A DNA stretch of 34,652 nt from a virus. Below are positions 6,977 through 13,219 of this stretch, in pieces. Below the pieces are notes generated by a model. That model worked only from the letters and a program-made list of their open reading frames with translations, had not been told where the DNA came from and did not search any database. How positions within the stretch are numbered: the first letter of the stretch is position 1; the number at the start of each line of letters is the position of its first letter. Made by a program: the position numbers and the translations under genes. The DNA lies in IMG/VR virus record IMGVR_UViG_3300022745_000108, positions 1-34,652 of that record. One strand, written 5' to 3'.

Positions 6977-7004
6977 ATTATACGCATTTTTTTCGCAAAA
7001 GCAA
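6977..7004 (-). promoter_or_regulatory. Sigma70-type promoter of the moron gene
   Basis: On the minus strand, TTGCTT (7004-6999), a 16-base spacer and a perfect TATAAT (6982-6977) stand 39 bases before the moron ATG. The consensus -10 and an independent ribosome binding site suggest expression without phage factors, for example in a prophage or carrier state. Confidence 0.65.
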
Positions 7005-7047
7005 TACTTTTGCGCTATTTTTTCGCAAATTATTTTTAGGGATAAAT

Positions 7048-7076
7048 TTGACAACGCCAGCAAAATGCTTTACAAA
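7048..7076 (+). promoter_or_regulatory. Sigma70-type promoter before the protease-scaffold gene
   Basis: TTGACA (7048-7053, consensus), a 17-base spacer and TACAAA (7071-7076), followed by an AGGGGG ribosome binding site and ATG 7099. It would restart head-gene transcription after the inserted minus-strand moron. Confidence 0.55.
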
Positions 7077-7098
7077 GCAAAAATCTAAAGGGGGCGGC

Positions 7099-8376
7099 AT
7101 GAAAGTTTTCGCACAACTCACCAAAGTGGACGAAGAGCAGCGGCTGATTTTCGCCCGCGCAGCGCAGGAAACGCCTGACCGTTCCGGCGAAATTCTCGAC
7201 TACGAAACCAGCAAGCCGTTGTTCCAGAAATGGAGCAACGAGCAAGCGGAGGCCAGCGGCGGCAAATCCTACGGCAATCTGCGCGCGATGCACGGCAGCG
7301 GGGTTGCTGGCATCTTGGCAGAGCCTATCATTTTCGACGATGCCGAACGCGCGCTGGATGTGGTGGTAAAGGTGGTTGACGATGCCGACTGGAAGAAGGT
7401 TCTCGCCGGAGCCTACACCGGCCTGAGCATTGGGGGGAGCTATGCAAAACGCTGGAAAGATGGCGACCTTACCAGATACACCGCCGCCCCGGCTGAAATC
7501 TCGCTGGTGGATCGTCCGTGTATTCCCACGGCAAAATTCTTCGACGTTCGCAAGGCGGACGGGTCTTTGTCTAAAATGGAGTTTGCAAACATGACCGAAA
7601 ACGCAGCAGAAGTGCAGGTAAAGGGCGAGGCATCGGACGTTGAGCGTTTGGGCGAACTGCTCAATAAAAACGCGCTATCGGTTGCCGATGCAATCGAACG
7701 GCTGGAAAAGTCGCTTGCCGATGCGGAGCCTGCCGAAGAATTGAAAAAATCCCTGTTCGACGTTGCGAAACTGGCAGAAATTGTGCAGGCCATTAAGTAC
7801 ATGGCGGATAAAGCGGCATACGAAGCCAACCAAGAGCCGGATGACTCCGGCATTGCTGACCGCCTGCAATCGCTGGCCGCTGATGCCGCAATCCTGCTGC
7901 AAGACTTGGCCGCGCATGAGGCCGCTGAGATTGTGGGCGGCGAAGATGAAGCGCAGCCCGATGGTGAGGTGCTGGCTATGTCCGTCAAGTTGGCAGGGCT
8001 GGCAAAGGCCGGGGCGCGCAATAGCGCGGCAGACGCAAAGACCATCCAAGAATTGCACGACCTCGCAAACAAGCTAGGCGCAGCTTGCGCTGCTGGCAAT
8101 GTCGGAAAAACAGACGAAGCGGAGGAATTGCAGAAGGCCGACGCGCTAACTAAGGCAATCGACGATGCGACCGCACCGTTGAAAAAGCGCATCGCAGAAC
8201 TTGAGGCGCAGCCGCAGACCGCAGATATTGCGCTGCTGGCAGTGGATAAGGGCGCGGATGCTGTGCAAGTGCAGAAAACTGAGATCGCCCCGGTAATTGG
8301 CATCACCGGGGAAATCAGCGAAACGGCAACACTGATTAAAGCGGCGCGGGCGAAAAACCTGCAAATCATCAACTAA
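7099..8376 (+). CDS. Prohead protease fused to scaffold
   Basis: 425 residues from ATG 7099, with AGGGGG 6 bases before it; the longer ORF from 6970 crosses promoter DNA. Residues 1-150 look like a phage prohead serine protease: 'AMHGS' (His65) and 'GAYTGLSIGGSYAKRW' (Ser110/114), then 'PAEISLVDRPCIP' (131-143), a signature of the XkdF/Mu I-like proteases. Residues about 165-425 are long, acidic, Ala/Glu-rich and helical, typical of an internal scaffold. The protein would guide capsid assembly and then cleave itself out before DNA packaging. The major capsid gene follows at once. Confidence 0.85.
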   Translation: MKVFAQLTKVDEEQRLIFARAAQETPDRSGEILDYETSKPLFQKWSNEQAEASGGKSYGNLRAMHGSGVAGILAEPIIFDDAERALDVVVKVVDDADWKKVLAGAYTGLSIGGSYAKRWKDGDLTRYTAAPAEISLVDRPCIPTAKFFDVRKADGSLSKMEFANMTENAAEVQVKGEASDVERLGELLNKNALSVADAIERLEKSLADAEPAEELKKSLFDVAKLAEIVQAIKYMADKAAYEANQEPDDSGIADRLQSLAADAAILLQDLAAHEAAEIVGGEDEAQPDGEVLAMSVKLAGLAKAGARNSAADAKTIQELHDLANKLGAACAAGNVGKTDEAEELQKADALTKAIDDATAPLKKRIAELEAQPQTADIALLAVDKGADAVQVQKTEIAPVIGITGEISETATLIKAARAKNLQIIN

Positions 8377-8399
8377 CCAAGCTGTAAATTTTGGGCATC

Positions 8400-8411
8400 C
8401 GCCGTGAGGCG
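8400..8411 (+). repeat. 12-bp direct repeat forming a GTGA-loop mini-hairpin (copy 1)
   Basis: CGCCGTGAGGCG can fold as CGCC-GTGA-GGCG, a GNRA-type tetraloop. An identical copy is at 8443-8454; the two bracket the terminator-like hairpin. Confidence 0.7.
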
Positions 8412-8417
8412 CTGCCC

Positions 8418-8430
8418 ACCCCTTCGGGGT
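8418..8430 (+). terminator. Rho-independent-type hairpin between protease and capsid genes
   Basis: ACCCC (8418-8422) pairs with GGGGT (8426-8430), followed by TTTACTTT. It may partly stop or process the protease-scaffold mRNA so that capsid is made from a shorter, more abundant message. Confidence 0.5.
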
Positions 8431-8442
8431 TTTACTTTAACT

Positions 8443-8454
8443 CGCCGTGAGGCG
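8443..8454 (+). repeat. 12-bp direct repeat forming a GTGA-loop mini-hairpin (copy 2)
   Basis: Second copy of CGCCGTGAGGCG, directly before the AAAGGAG ribosome binding site of the major capsid gene. It could stabilise the 5' end of the capsid mRNA or hold its leader open. Confidence 0.7.
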
Positions 8455-8470
8455 AACAAAGGAGACTGCA

Positions 8471-9979
8471 ATGCCTGACGTTACTACTCAAACGCTTGAC
8501 CTGATTAAAAACCAACGCGCAGAACTGGCAAAGGCTGGTTGGGCGCAATCGGCTGTTGCCACTTCTGGCATCACCAACTATGACTTGGAGCTTGGAGCTA
8601 AAAAGCTGTTCCCGGTCAAAACTCCGCTGCGCGATATTATCCCTCGCGTGTCCGGCAAAGGCGGCATTCAAGCCAACTGGCGCGCAGTGACCGGCATCAA
8701 CACCTTGGGCGTGTCGGCTGGTATCAGCCAAGGCCAGCGCAATTCGGCGGTTACTCACGCAACCGCTGACTATTTTGCAGCTTACCGTACCCTCGGCATG
8801 GACGACTTCGTTAACTTCCAGGCTGATTGGGCTGCTGAAGGTTTCGACGATGCCAAGGCGCTGGCTGTTGAGCAGTTGCTGTACTCGACCATGATTCAGG
8901 AGGAGTTCACCGACTTGGGCGGCAACACTTCCGTCGCGTTGGGCGTTACACCTACGCCGACATTGGCAACTGCCACCACTGGCGGCACCCTGCCAGCGGC
9001 AACCGCCTATATCGTCAACTGCGTTGCACTGACCCTGCACGGCTATCAGCAGTTGGCCGGGTACAACAACGGCACCACCGGACAGGCTGTCAATATCGCC
9101 GCCGGTGCGCTGGCTGCAACCATCGCCCGCACCAATATGGACGGCACGACCGACACCGTAGCTGGCGGCGTGGCTCAGGTATCGGCAGCGGCAACCGTCA
9201 CCACCGGCGCAGGAGCTACCAACAGCATCACCGCAACTGTGGCACCGGTGCGCGGCGCTGTGGCCTATGCGTGGTATTGGGGTACGACCGGCGCGGTGGT
9301 GTTGGGCGCTGTGACTACCATCAACAGCCTGCTGATTACCGCCGCCGCGACTGGCACCCAGAACGTTTCGGCCTTGCCTGCTGCTGATAACTCGACCGAT
9401 TCGCTGGTTTATGATGGCCTGCTGTCGCAAATCATGAAGGCGGGTTCCGGCGCTTACTTCGCAGACTTGGCAACCGGCACCGCTGGCGTGGGTACCGTGC
9501 TGACTTCTGACGGCGCGGGCGGCTGTAACGAAATCGACGCGGTGCTGCGTGACCGTTGGGACTTGTATCGCTTGTCCCCTTCGCAGATGTTTATGTCGGC
9601 ATCGGTGGCGCTGGCTCTGAACAAGCTGATTATTGCCAACGGCGGCGCGCCACTGATTCGCTACGGCATGGACGCAAACGGCGCGACGATCACCGCTGGC
9701 ACGATGGTCGGCAGCTACCTGAACAAGATTACCGGCACGCTGATTAAGGTGACTATTCACCCGAACATGCCAGCCGGTCAAATCCTGTTCTACAGCGACT
9801 CGACACCGTATCCGACAAGCGGCATTGGTAGCCCAATCGTCAAGCGTGTGCGCCGTGACTACTTCGCAACCGAATGGCCGCTGAAATCGTACCGCTTCGA
9901 GTTCAGCGTAGCGTTCGACGGGGTGCTGCAATGCTACTTCCCGCCAGCTTACGGCCTGTTGCGTAACATCGCAGCCTAA
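8471..9979 (+). CDS. Major capsid protein with inserted Ig-like domain
   Basis: 502 residues from ATG 8471 behind AAAGGAG. Both ends look like an HK97-fold capsid: an N-terminal arm with 'LFPVKTPLRDIIPRVSGKGG' and an ending with 'VAFDGVLQCYFPPAYGLLRNI'. Between residues about 152 and 305 lies a Thr/Ala/Gly/Val-rich beta segment ('AYIVNCVALT', 'ITATVAPVRGAVAYAWYWG') resembling an Ig-like or fibronectin-like surface module. Such insertions often decorate capsids. Position after the protease-scaffold and before the connector genes supports the call. Length is above the usual 300-400 residues because of the insert. Confidence 0.85.
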   Translation: MPDVTTQTLDLIKNQRAELAKAGWAQSAVATSGITNYDLELGAKKLFPVKTPLRDIIPRVSGKGGIQANWRAVTGINTLGVSAGISQGQRNSAVTHATADYFAAYRTLGMDDFVNFQADWAAEGFDDAKALAVEQLLYSTMIQEEFTDLGGNTSVALGVTPTPTLATATTGGTLPAATAYIVNCVALTLHGYQQLAGYNNGTTGQAVNIAAGALAATIARTNMDGTTDTVAGGVAQVSAAATVTTGAGATNSITATVAPVRGAVAYAWYWGTTGAVVLGAVTTINSLLITAAATGTQNVSALPAADNSTDSLVYDGLLSQIMKAGSGAYFADLATGTAGVGTVLTSDGAGGCNEIDAVLRDRWDLYRLSPSQMFMSASVALALNKLIIANGGAPLIRYGMDANGATITAGTMVGSYLNKITGTLIKVTIHPNMPAGQILFYSDSTPYPTSGIGSPIVKRVRRDYFATEWPLKSYRFEFSVAFDGVLQCYFPPAYGLLRNIAA

Positions 9980-9994
9980 CCGGTAGGCACCATC

Positions 9995-10018
9995 TGACGG
10001 CTTCGCAAGAGGCCGTCA
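9995..10018 (+). terminator. GCAA-tetraloop hairpin after the capsid gene
   Basis: Bases 9995-10004 pair with 10009-10018 (10 bp, one G-U) around a GNRA-type loop GCAA, 15 bases after the capsid stop codon. There is no T-run, so it more likely protects the 3' end of the capsid mRNA or partly attenuates than fully terminates. Confidence 0.5.
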
Positions 10019-10051
10019 CTTAGTGGCAATCGAAAACGAAGAGGGCGAAAA

Positions 10052-10231
10052 ATGAAGATTTTTTGTGATGGAAATTTAAGCATCGACGGCGTTGAATATG
10101 AAAACGTCAATGGCGCGTGCGAAGTGCCAGATTCGGCCAATGTTGCCGAATTGCTGGCGCATGGCTGCTCGTTGGAAGAGCCGAAGCCAGCCAAGGCTAA
10201 GCGGCAGCAGGTGGCTGAAAATGTTGCTTAA
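10052..10231 (+). CDS. Small hypothetical head-region protein
   Basis: 59 residues from ATG 10052 with GAGGGCG as ribosome binding site. It has an N-terminal beta-like part ('GVEYENVNGACEVPD') and an Ala/Lys-rich C-terminal helix. It lies in the slot between capsid and head-tail connector genes, where small head-completion or decoration proteins occur. I do not recognise the family. It overlaps the next gene by 11 bases. Confidence 0.65.
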   Translation: MKIFCDGNLSIDGVEYENVNGACEVPDSANVAELLAHGCSLEEPKPAKAKRQQVAENVA

Positions 10232-10406
10232 CGTCCCGGCTGATTTTGATGGCGCGATTATGGATGCCGCCGGTACCATCTGCCAGCCGGTGAACGGAGT
10301 GGTGGATATTCCAGACGGCCTTCTGCACGCAGGGCTGTTTGCGCGTGGGCTGACTCAAGTTCCGCCAGCTGCACAAGCCGCGCCGGAAGAAAAGGCCGCT
10401 GAGTAA
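10221..10406 (+). CDS. Small hypothetical head-region protein
   Basis: 61 residues from ATG 10221; an upstream ATG in the same frame (10092) would overlap the previous gene almost fully and is less likely. The body is hydrophobic and beta-like ('FDGAIMDAAGTICQPVNGVVDIPDG') with an Ala/Pro/Glu-rich C-terminal tail. Its start overlaps the end of the previous small gene, and its stop shares a base with the next start (TAATG). The role is unknown; a head-tail joining accessory is a guess from position. Confidence 0.65.
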   Translation: MLLNVPADFDGAIMDAAGTICQPVNGVVDIPDGLLHAGLFARGLTQVPPAAQAAPEEKAAE

Positions 10407-10972
10407 TGGCTGACCTGACCACGCTGGCGAACGTCAAGACTTGGATAGGCATCCAGACCACCGGGGACGATGCCACGCTTACGCGCTTGGTTGCCAGCGT
10501 TTCGGCCTACATTCAGAGCTGGCTCAATCGCCAAATTCTGACGGCCAGCTATACCGAGGTGCGGAATGGTACCGGCACGCCAAGCATCGCGCTGTCCAAT
10601 TGCCCGGTGCAGAGTGTCCAGAGCTTGACGCTTAACGGCGTGACCATCCCGCAATCGCCGGACGGCATCGCGCCGGGCTTTGTGCTGCACAGTGGCAATA
10701 TGCTGTCCTTGGTTGGGATTGCTTACACAAGCATCTTTCCGATGGGGCTGGCGAATGTGCGGATTGTGTACACAGCAGGATTCGCCACGACCCCGCCAGA
10801 GCTTGAGCAGGCTGTGATCGAGTTGATCGCTCTGCGCTTCCGTGAGCGCACCCGGATTGGTGAGGTATCAAAAAGCATCGGCGGCGAGGTGGTGAGCTTT
10901 TCGCAAAAAGACTTCCCGGACGGCGTGCGGACAATCCTCAACAACTACAAAAAAGTGGTGAGCTTGCGATGA
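10406..10972 (+). CDS. Head-tail connector protein (HK97 gp6-like)
   Basis: 188 residues. The N-terminal 'LANVKTWIGI..DDATLTRLVASVSAYIQSWLNR' helices and the C-terminal 'PPELEQAVIELIALRFRERTRIG' helix are the usual pattern of the gp6/DNA-packaging connector family, with a beta insertion between. It would form the ring under the portal. Start and stop overlap the neighbours, consistent with one translational unit. The family call is by pattern only. Confidence 0.82.
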   Translation: MADLTTLANVKTWIGIQTTGDDATLTRLVASVSAYIQSWLNRQILTASYTEVRNGTGTPSIALSNCPVQSVQSLTLNGVTIPQSPDGIAPGFVLHSGNMLSLVGIAYTSIFPMGLANVRIVYTAGFATTPPELEQAVIELIALRFRERTRIGEVSKSIGGEVVSFSQKDFPDGVRTILNNYKKVVSLR

Positions 10973-11496
10973 TTCGCGCATCCATCACTGGTGAGCGTGA
11001 GCTTGTCGAGCGTTTCGGCAAATACCCGGATCGCGTAACCGGCGCACTTCGCCGGGCAATGGAAGAATGCGCCCGCGACCTGCACGCGCATGTCGTGCGC
11101 GACAAGTTGGGCGGGCAGGTGTTGAAGCGCGTCACCGGCGACCTGTCGCGCTCGGTAACGTGGAAAGTCGAGCATGATGGCGGCAATCTGGTTGGCATAG
11201 TTGGCGCAAATACGCCATATGCAGGGCGGCAGGAGTTCGGATTTGTCGGAACCGAAACGGTGCGGGCGCATGTTCGGCGCACTCAAGCGCAGATGGCTGG
11301 CGCGAAATACAACGCAATCGGGCGCGAGACACGGCCAAGCCTGGCAGCAGCAAAAGGAACCGGCGCGCAGATGGTTCGGTCGTTTGTTCGGCACGTCAAT
11401 TACCCGGCGCACAGCTATTTGCGTTCGGCACTGGACGACATGCGCGTTGAGATTTCAGCGCGGATTGAAAGCGCCGTAAGAAAGGCGCTGCAATGA
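10969..11496 (+). CDS. Tail completion / head-tail joining protein (HK97 gp10-like)
   Basis: 175 residues. 'LVERFGKYPDRVTGALRRAMEECARDLHAHVVRDKL' followed by 'TGDLSRSV' and 'GANTPYAGRQEFGF' is the characteristic layout of the HK97 gp10 family. The C-terminal part ends with 'PAHSYLRSALDDMR', also typical. It sits between the connector and the tail terminator, as in lambdoid and HK97-like phages. ATG 10969 overlaps the previous gene by four bases. Confidence 0.85.
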   Translation: MIRASITGERELVERFGKYPDRVTGALRRAMEECARDLHAHVVRDKLGGQVLKRVTGDLSRSVTWKVEHDGGNLVGIVGANTPYAGRQEFGFVGTETVRAHVRRTQAQMAGAKYNAIGRETRPSLAAAKGTGAQMVRSFVRHVNYPAHSYLRSALDDMRVEISARIESAVRKALQ

Positions 11497-11924
11497 ACCG
11501 TGAGGCGATTTATTCCGGCCTGTTTGCTCTGGTATCATCTACGCCGGGCGTGGCCTATGCCAGCCGCCGCATGAAGGCATTGCAGGACGTTGCGCCCGGC
11601 GATACTCCGGCGCTATTCATGGAGCAGAAGGGCGAATCTGTTACCACGCGGACGCGGATGCCTTCGCAATGGACGCTGAATGTCGATTTGGCTGTCTATG
11701 TGGCGACCGGCGCGAATGACTCGCACCTGATACCGGCTTCGGTCATCAACCCGATTCTGGACGCGATTACCGCCCGCCTTATGCCGCCAGTGGCAATCGG
11801 TGAGCAGACGCTTGGCGGACTGGTTGAGCGTTGCCGTGTAGACGGGGCGATTGAAATTGTCGAAGGCTCACAAGGCGAAACGGCGCTGGCAGTTATACCC
11901 GTTGCGATTTTCTTACCTGACTAA
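11493..11924 (+). CDS. Tail terminator-like minor tail protein
   Basis: 143 residues. It overlaps the gp10-like gene (ATGA) and lies directly before the major tail protein, the normal place for the lambda gpU/tail terminator. The pattern (N-terminal helix, 'PALFMEQKGESVTTRTRMPSQWTLNVDLAVYV' strands, central helix 'INPILDAITARLMP', final strands) fits that alpha-beta fold. The call rests on position and fold pattern rather than on a strong motif. Confidence 0.75.
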   Translation: MNREAIYSGLFALVSSTPGVAYASRRMKALQDVAPGDTPALFMEQKGESVTTRTRMPSQWTLNVDLAVYVATGANDSHLIPASVINPILDAITARLMPPVAIGEQTLGGLVERCRVDGAIEIVEGSQGETALAVIPVAIFLPD

Positions 11925-11941
11925 AAAGAAAGGGCTTTATC

Positions 11942-12697
11942 ATGGCACAGCAATTATTCGGCAGCGGCGCGATTTACGCAACGCCACTCGTTGACGCGGC
12001 AGGCAACACCATCACCAATCCGACACCGGTTAAATTCTTGGCTTGCCAAGACATTTCGATTGATATTTCTTTCGACACCAAGATGCTGCACGGTAGCAAC
12101 CAGATGCCGCTTTCTGTTGCGCGCGGCAAGGGCAAGATTGCGGTTAAGGCAAAGTATGGTCAAGTCAATGGCGCGCATTTCAATAATGCGTTTTTCGGCC
12201 AAACGCTGTCCACCGGGCGCGACCAATATGTGCAGGACAATACCGGCTCGGTCATCCCGGCCACGCCTTTCACCGTTACGCCTGTCGTTCCGGGCGCGGG
12301 GACTTGGAACGCTGATATGGGCGTTCGCAACGCGCAGGGCGCACCGCTGACCCGCGTTGCATCCGCACCAGCATCCGGTCAATACTCGGTGGCCGCTGGC
12401 GTGTACACCTTCGCGGCTGCTGATACCGGCCAGACCGTTTACATCGACTACCGCTATACCGTCACAACCGGTCAAAAGATCGTCGTCGGCAATCAGCTTC
12501 TGGGTAGCACTCCGATGGTTGCGCTGGATATTGTTATCCCATACGCTGGAAAGTCGCTGACGTGGAAGTTCCCGCAGGCGGTATCTGGCAAGATGGCGAT
12601 GGCGACCAAGCTGGACGACTTCACCATCCCGGAAATTGATTTTGACGTATTCGCGGACGTGAGCAACAACGTCGGCACAGTCGGGATTAGCGAATAA
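11942..12697 (+). CDS. Major tail tube protein
   Basis: 251 residues, preceded by AAAGGGC. The protein is rich in beta strands, Gly, Thr and Val; 'MLHGSNQMPLSVARGKGKIAVKAKYGQVNG' is typical of tail tube subunits. A middle segment (about residues 95-175) looks like an inserted beta module. The next gene is the tail assembly chaperone, as in lambda (V then G/T). Its start follows a short gap after the terminator gene. Confidence 0.82.
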   Translation: MAQQLFGSGAIYATPLVDAAGNTITNPTPVKFLACQDISIDISFDTKMLHGSNQMPLSVARGKGKIAVKAKYGQVNGAHFNNAFFGQTLSTGRDQYVQDNTGSVIPATPFTVTPVVPGAGTWNADMGVRNAQGAPLTRVASAPASGQYSVAAGVYTFAAADTGQTVYIDYRYTVTTGQKIVVGNQLLGSTPMVALDIVIPYAGKSLTWKFPQAVSGKMAMATKLDDFTIPEIDFDVFADVSNNVGTVGISE

Positions 12698-12978
12698 TGG
12701 GAGCGCCTAACGTGATTACGTTGGGCGGGCAACCTTTCGAGGTTGCCCCTATCCCATTTGGGCGGCTGCGCGGCATCATCGCCGCGATGAACCGGATGCA
12801 GGCGGCAGGGATGCAAAGCGAGACTGCGATGGAAGAATCTGCTGTCGTTTTCGCGTTGCTGCTTAACAAGCCACGCGAAGAAATTGACGCGATGCCGATT
12901 GGCGTTGCTGAAATGGTTGCTGCGCTGGAAAAAGTGCCGGGGCTTTGCGGGATTGAGCAGGCCAAGCCGGGGGAGTAG
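12697..12978 (+). CDS. Tail assembly chaperone, short form (gpG-like)
   Basis: 93 residues, starting on the last base of the tail tube stop codon. It has a beta N-terminus ('VITLGGQPFEVAPIPFGRL') and helical remainder, as in gpG-type chaperones of long-tailed phages. The end, 'KPGE' and TAG, is coded by CCG GGG GAG TAG, a slip-prone run followed by a possible stem. Slipping -1 on GGG joins the frame to a second ORF without its own start. The chaperone would coat the tape measure protein during tail assembly. Confidence 0.85.
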   Translation: MGAPNVITLGGQPFEVAPIPFGRLRGIIAAMNRMQAAGMQSETAMEESAVVFALLLNKPREEIDAMPIGVAEMVAALEKVPGLCGIEQAKPGE

Positions 12979-13217
12979 GTGGCGCGGGCGCATGGGATGA
13001 GATTTACGCCCACCTGATTACCTGTTTCGGGTGGACGTGGGAATACATCGACGAATTCATGACGTTACCGCGCCTTGCTGCTTTCGGGCGGTACTGGCAA
13101 AACAACCCGCCATTGCACCAACTCGTTGCAGCCTATTTCGGCGTAGAATCCAAGCCTGAAAACAGCCGCACGGCTGAGGAAAACTGCGCTGCACTCTTCG
13201 CGGCACTTGGGGGCTGA
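12697..13217 (+). CDS. Tail assembly chaperone, -1 frameshift product (gpGT-like)
   Basis: After the GGG codon at 12970-12972, a -1 shift lets translation continue at 12972 in another frame to TGA 13215-13217. This adds 81 residues ('WDEIYAHLITCFGWTWEYIDEFMTLPRL', 'FGRYWQNNPP') for a total of about 173. The second ORF has no credible start of its own, and the layout just before the tape measure gene is that of lambda G/GT. The G-run 12969-12973 permits GGG-to-GGG re-pairing. Frameshifting is inferred; the ORF arrangement is seen. Confidence 0.8.
12969..13015 (+). promoter_or_regulatory. Probable programmed -1 frameshift site with downstream stem
   Basis: GGGGG at 12969-12973 lets a tRNA on GGG (12970-12972) slip back one base and still read GGG. 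The zero-frame stop TAG is at 12976. AGGTGG (12977-12982) can pair with CCACCT (13010-13015), forming a stem starting four bases after the slip codon. Confidence 0.65.
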
Positions 13218-13219
13218 TT

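Noticed and set aside
6970-7098. Longer protease start at 6970
   Set aside because: The added part would cover two promoters and the 5' leader; ATG 7099 has AGGGGG.
7440-8372. 310-codon ORF opposite the scaffold part
   Set aside because: Ser/Ala-rich complement of an Ala/Glu-rich coding region; no start signal and no family pattern.
8432-9931. 499-codon ORF opposite the major capsid gene
   Set aside because: It is a long shadow frame on the opposite strand of a clear capsid gene; its Cys/His/Arg-rich product is not protein-like.
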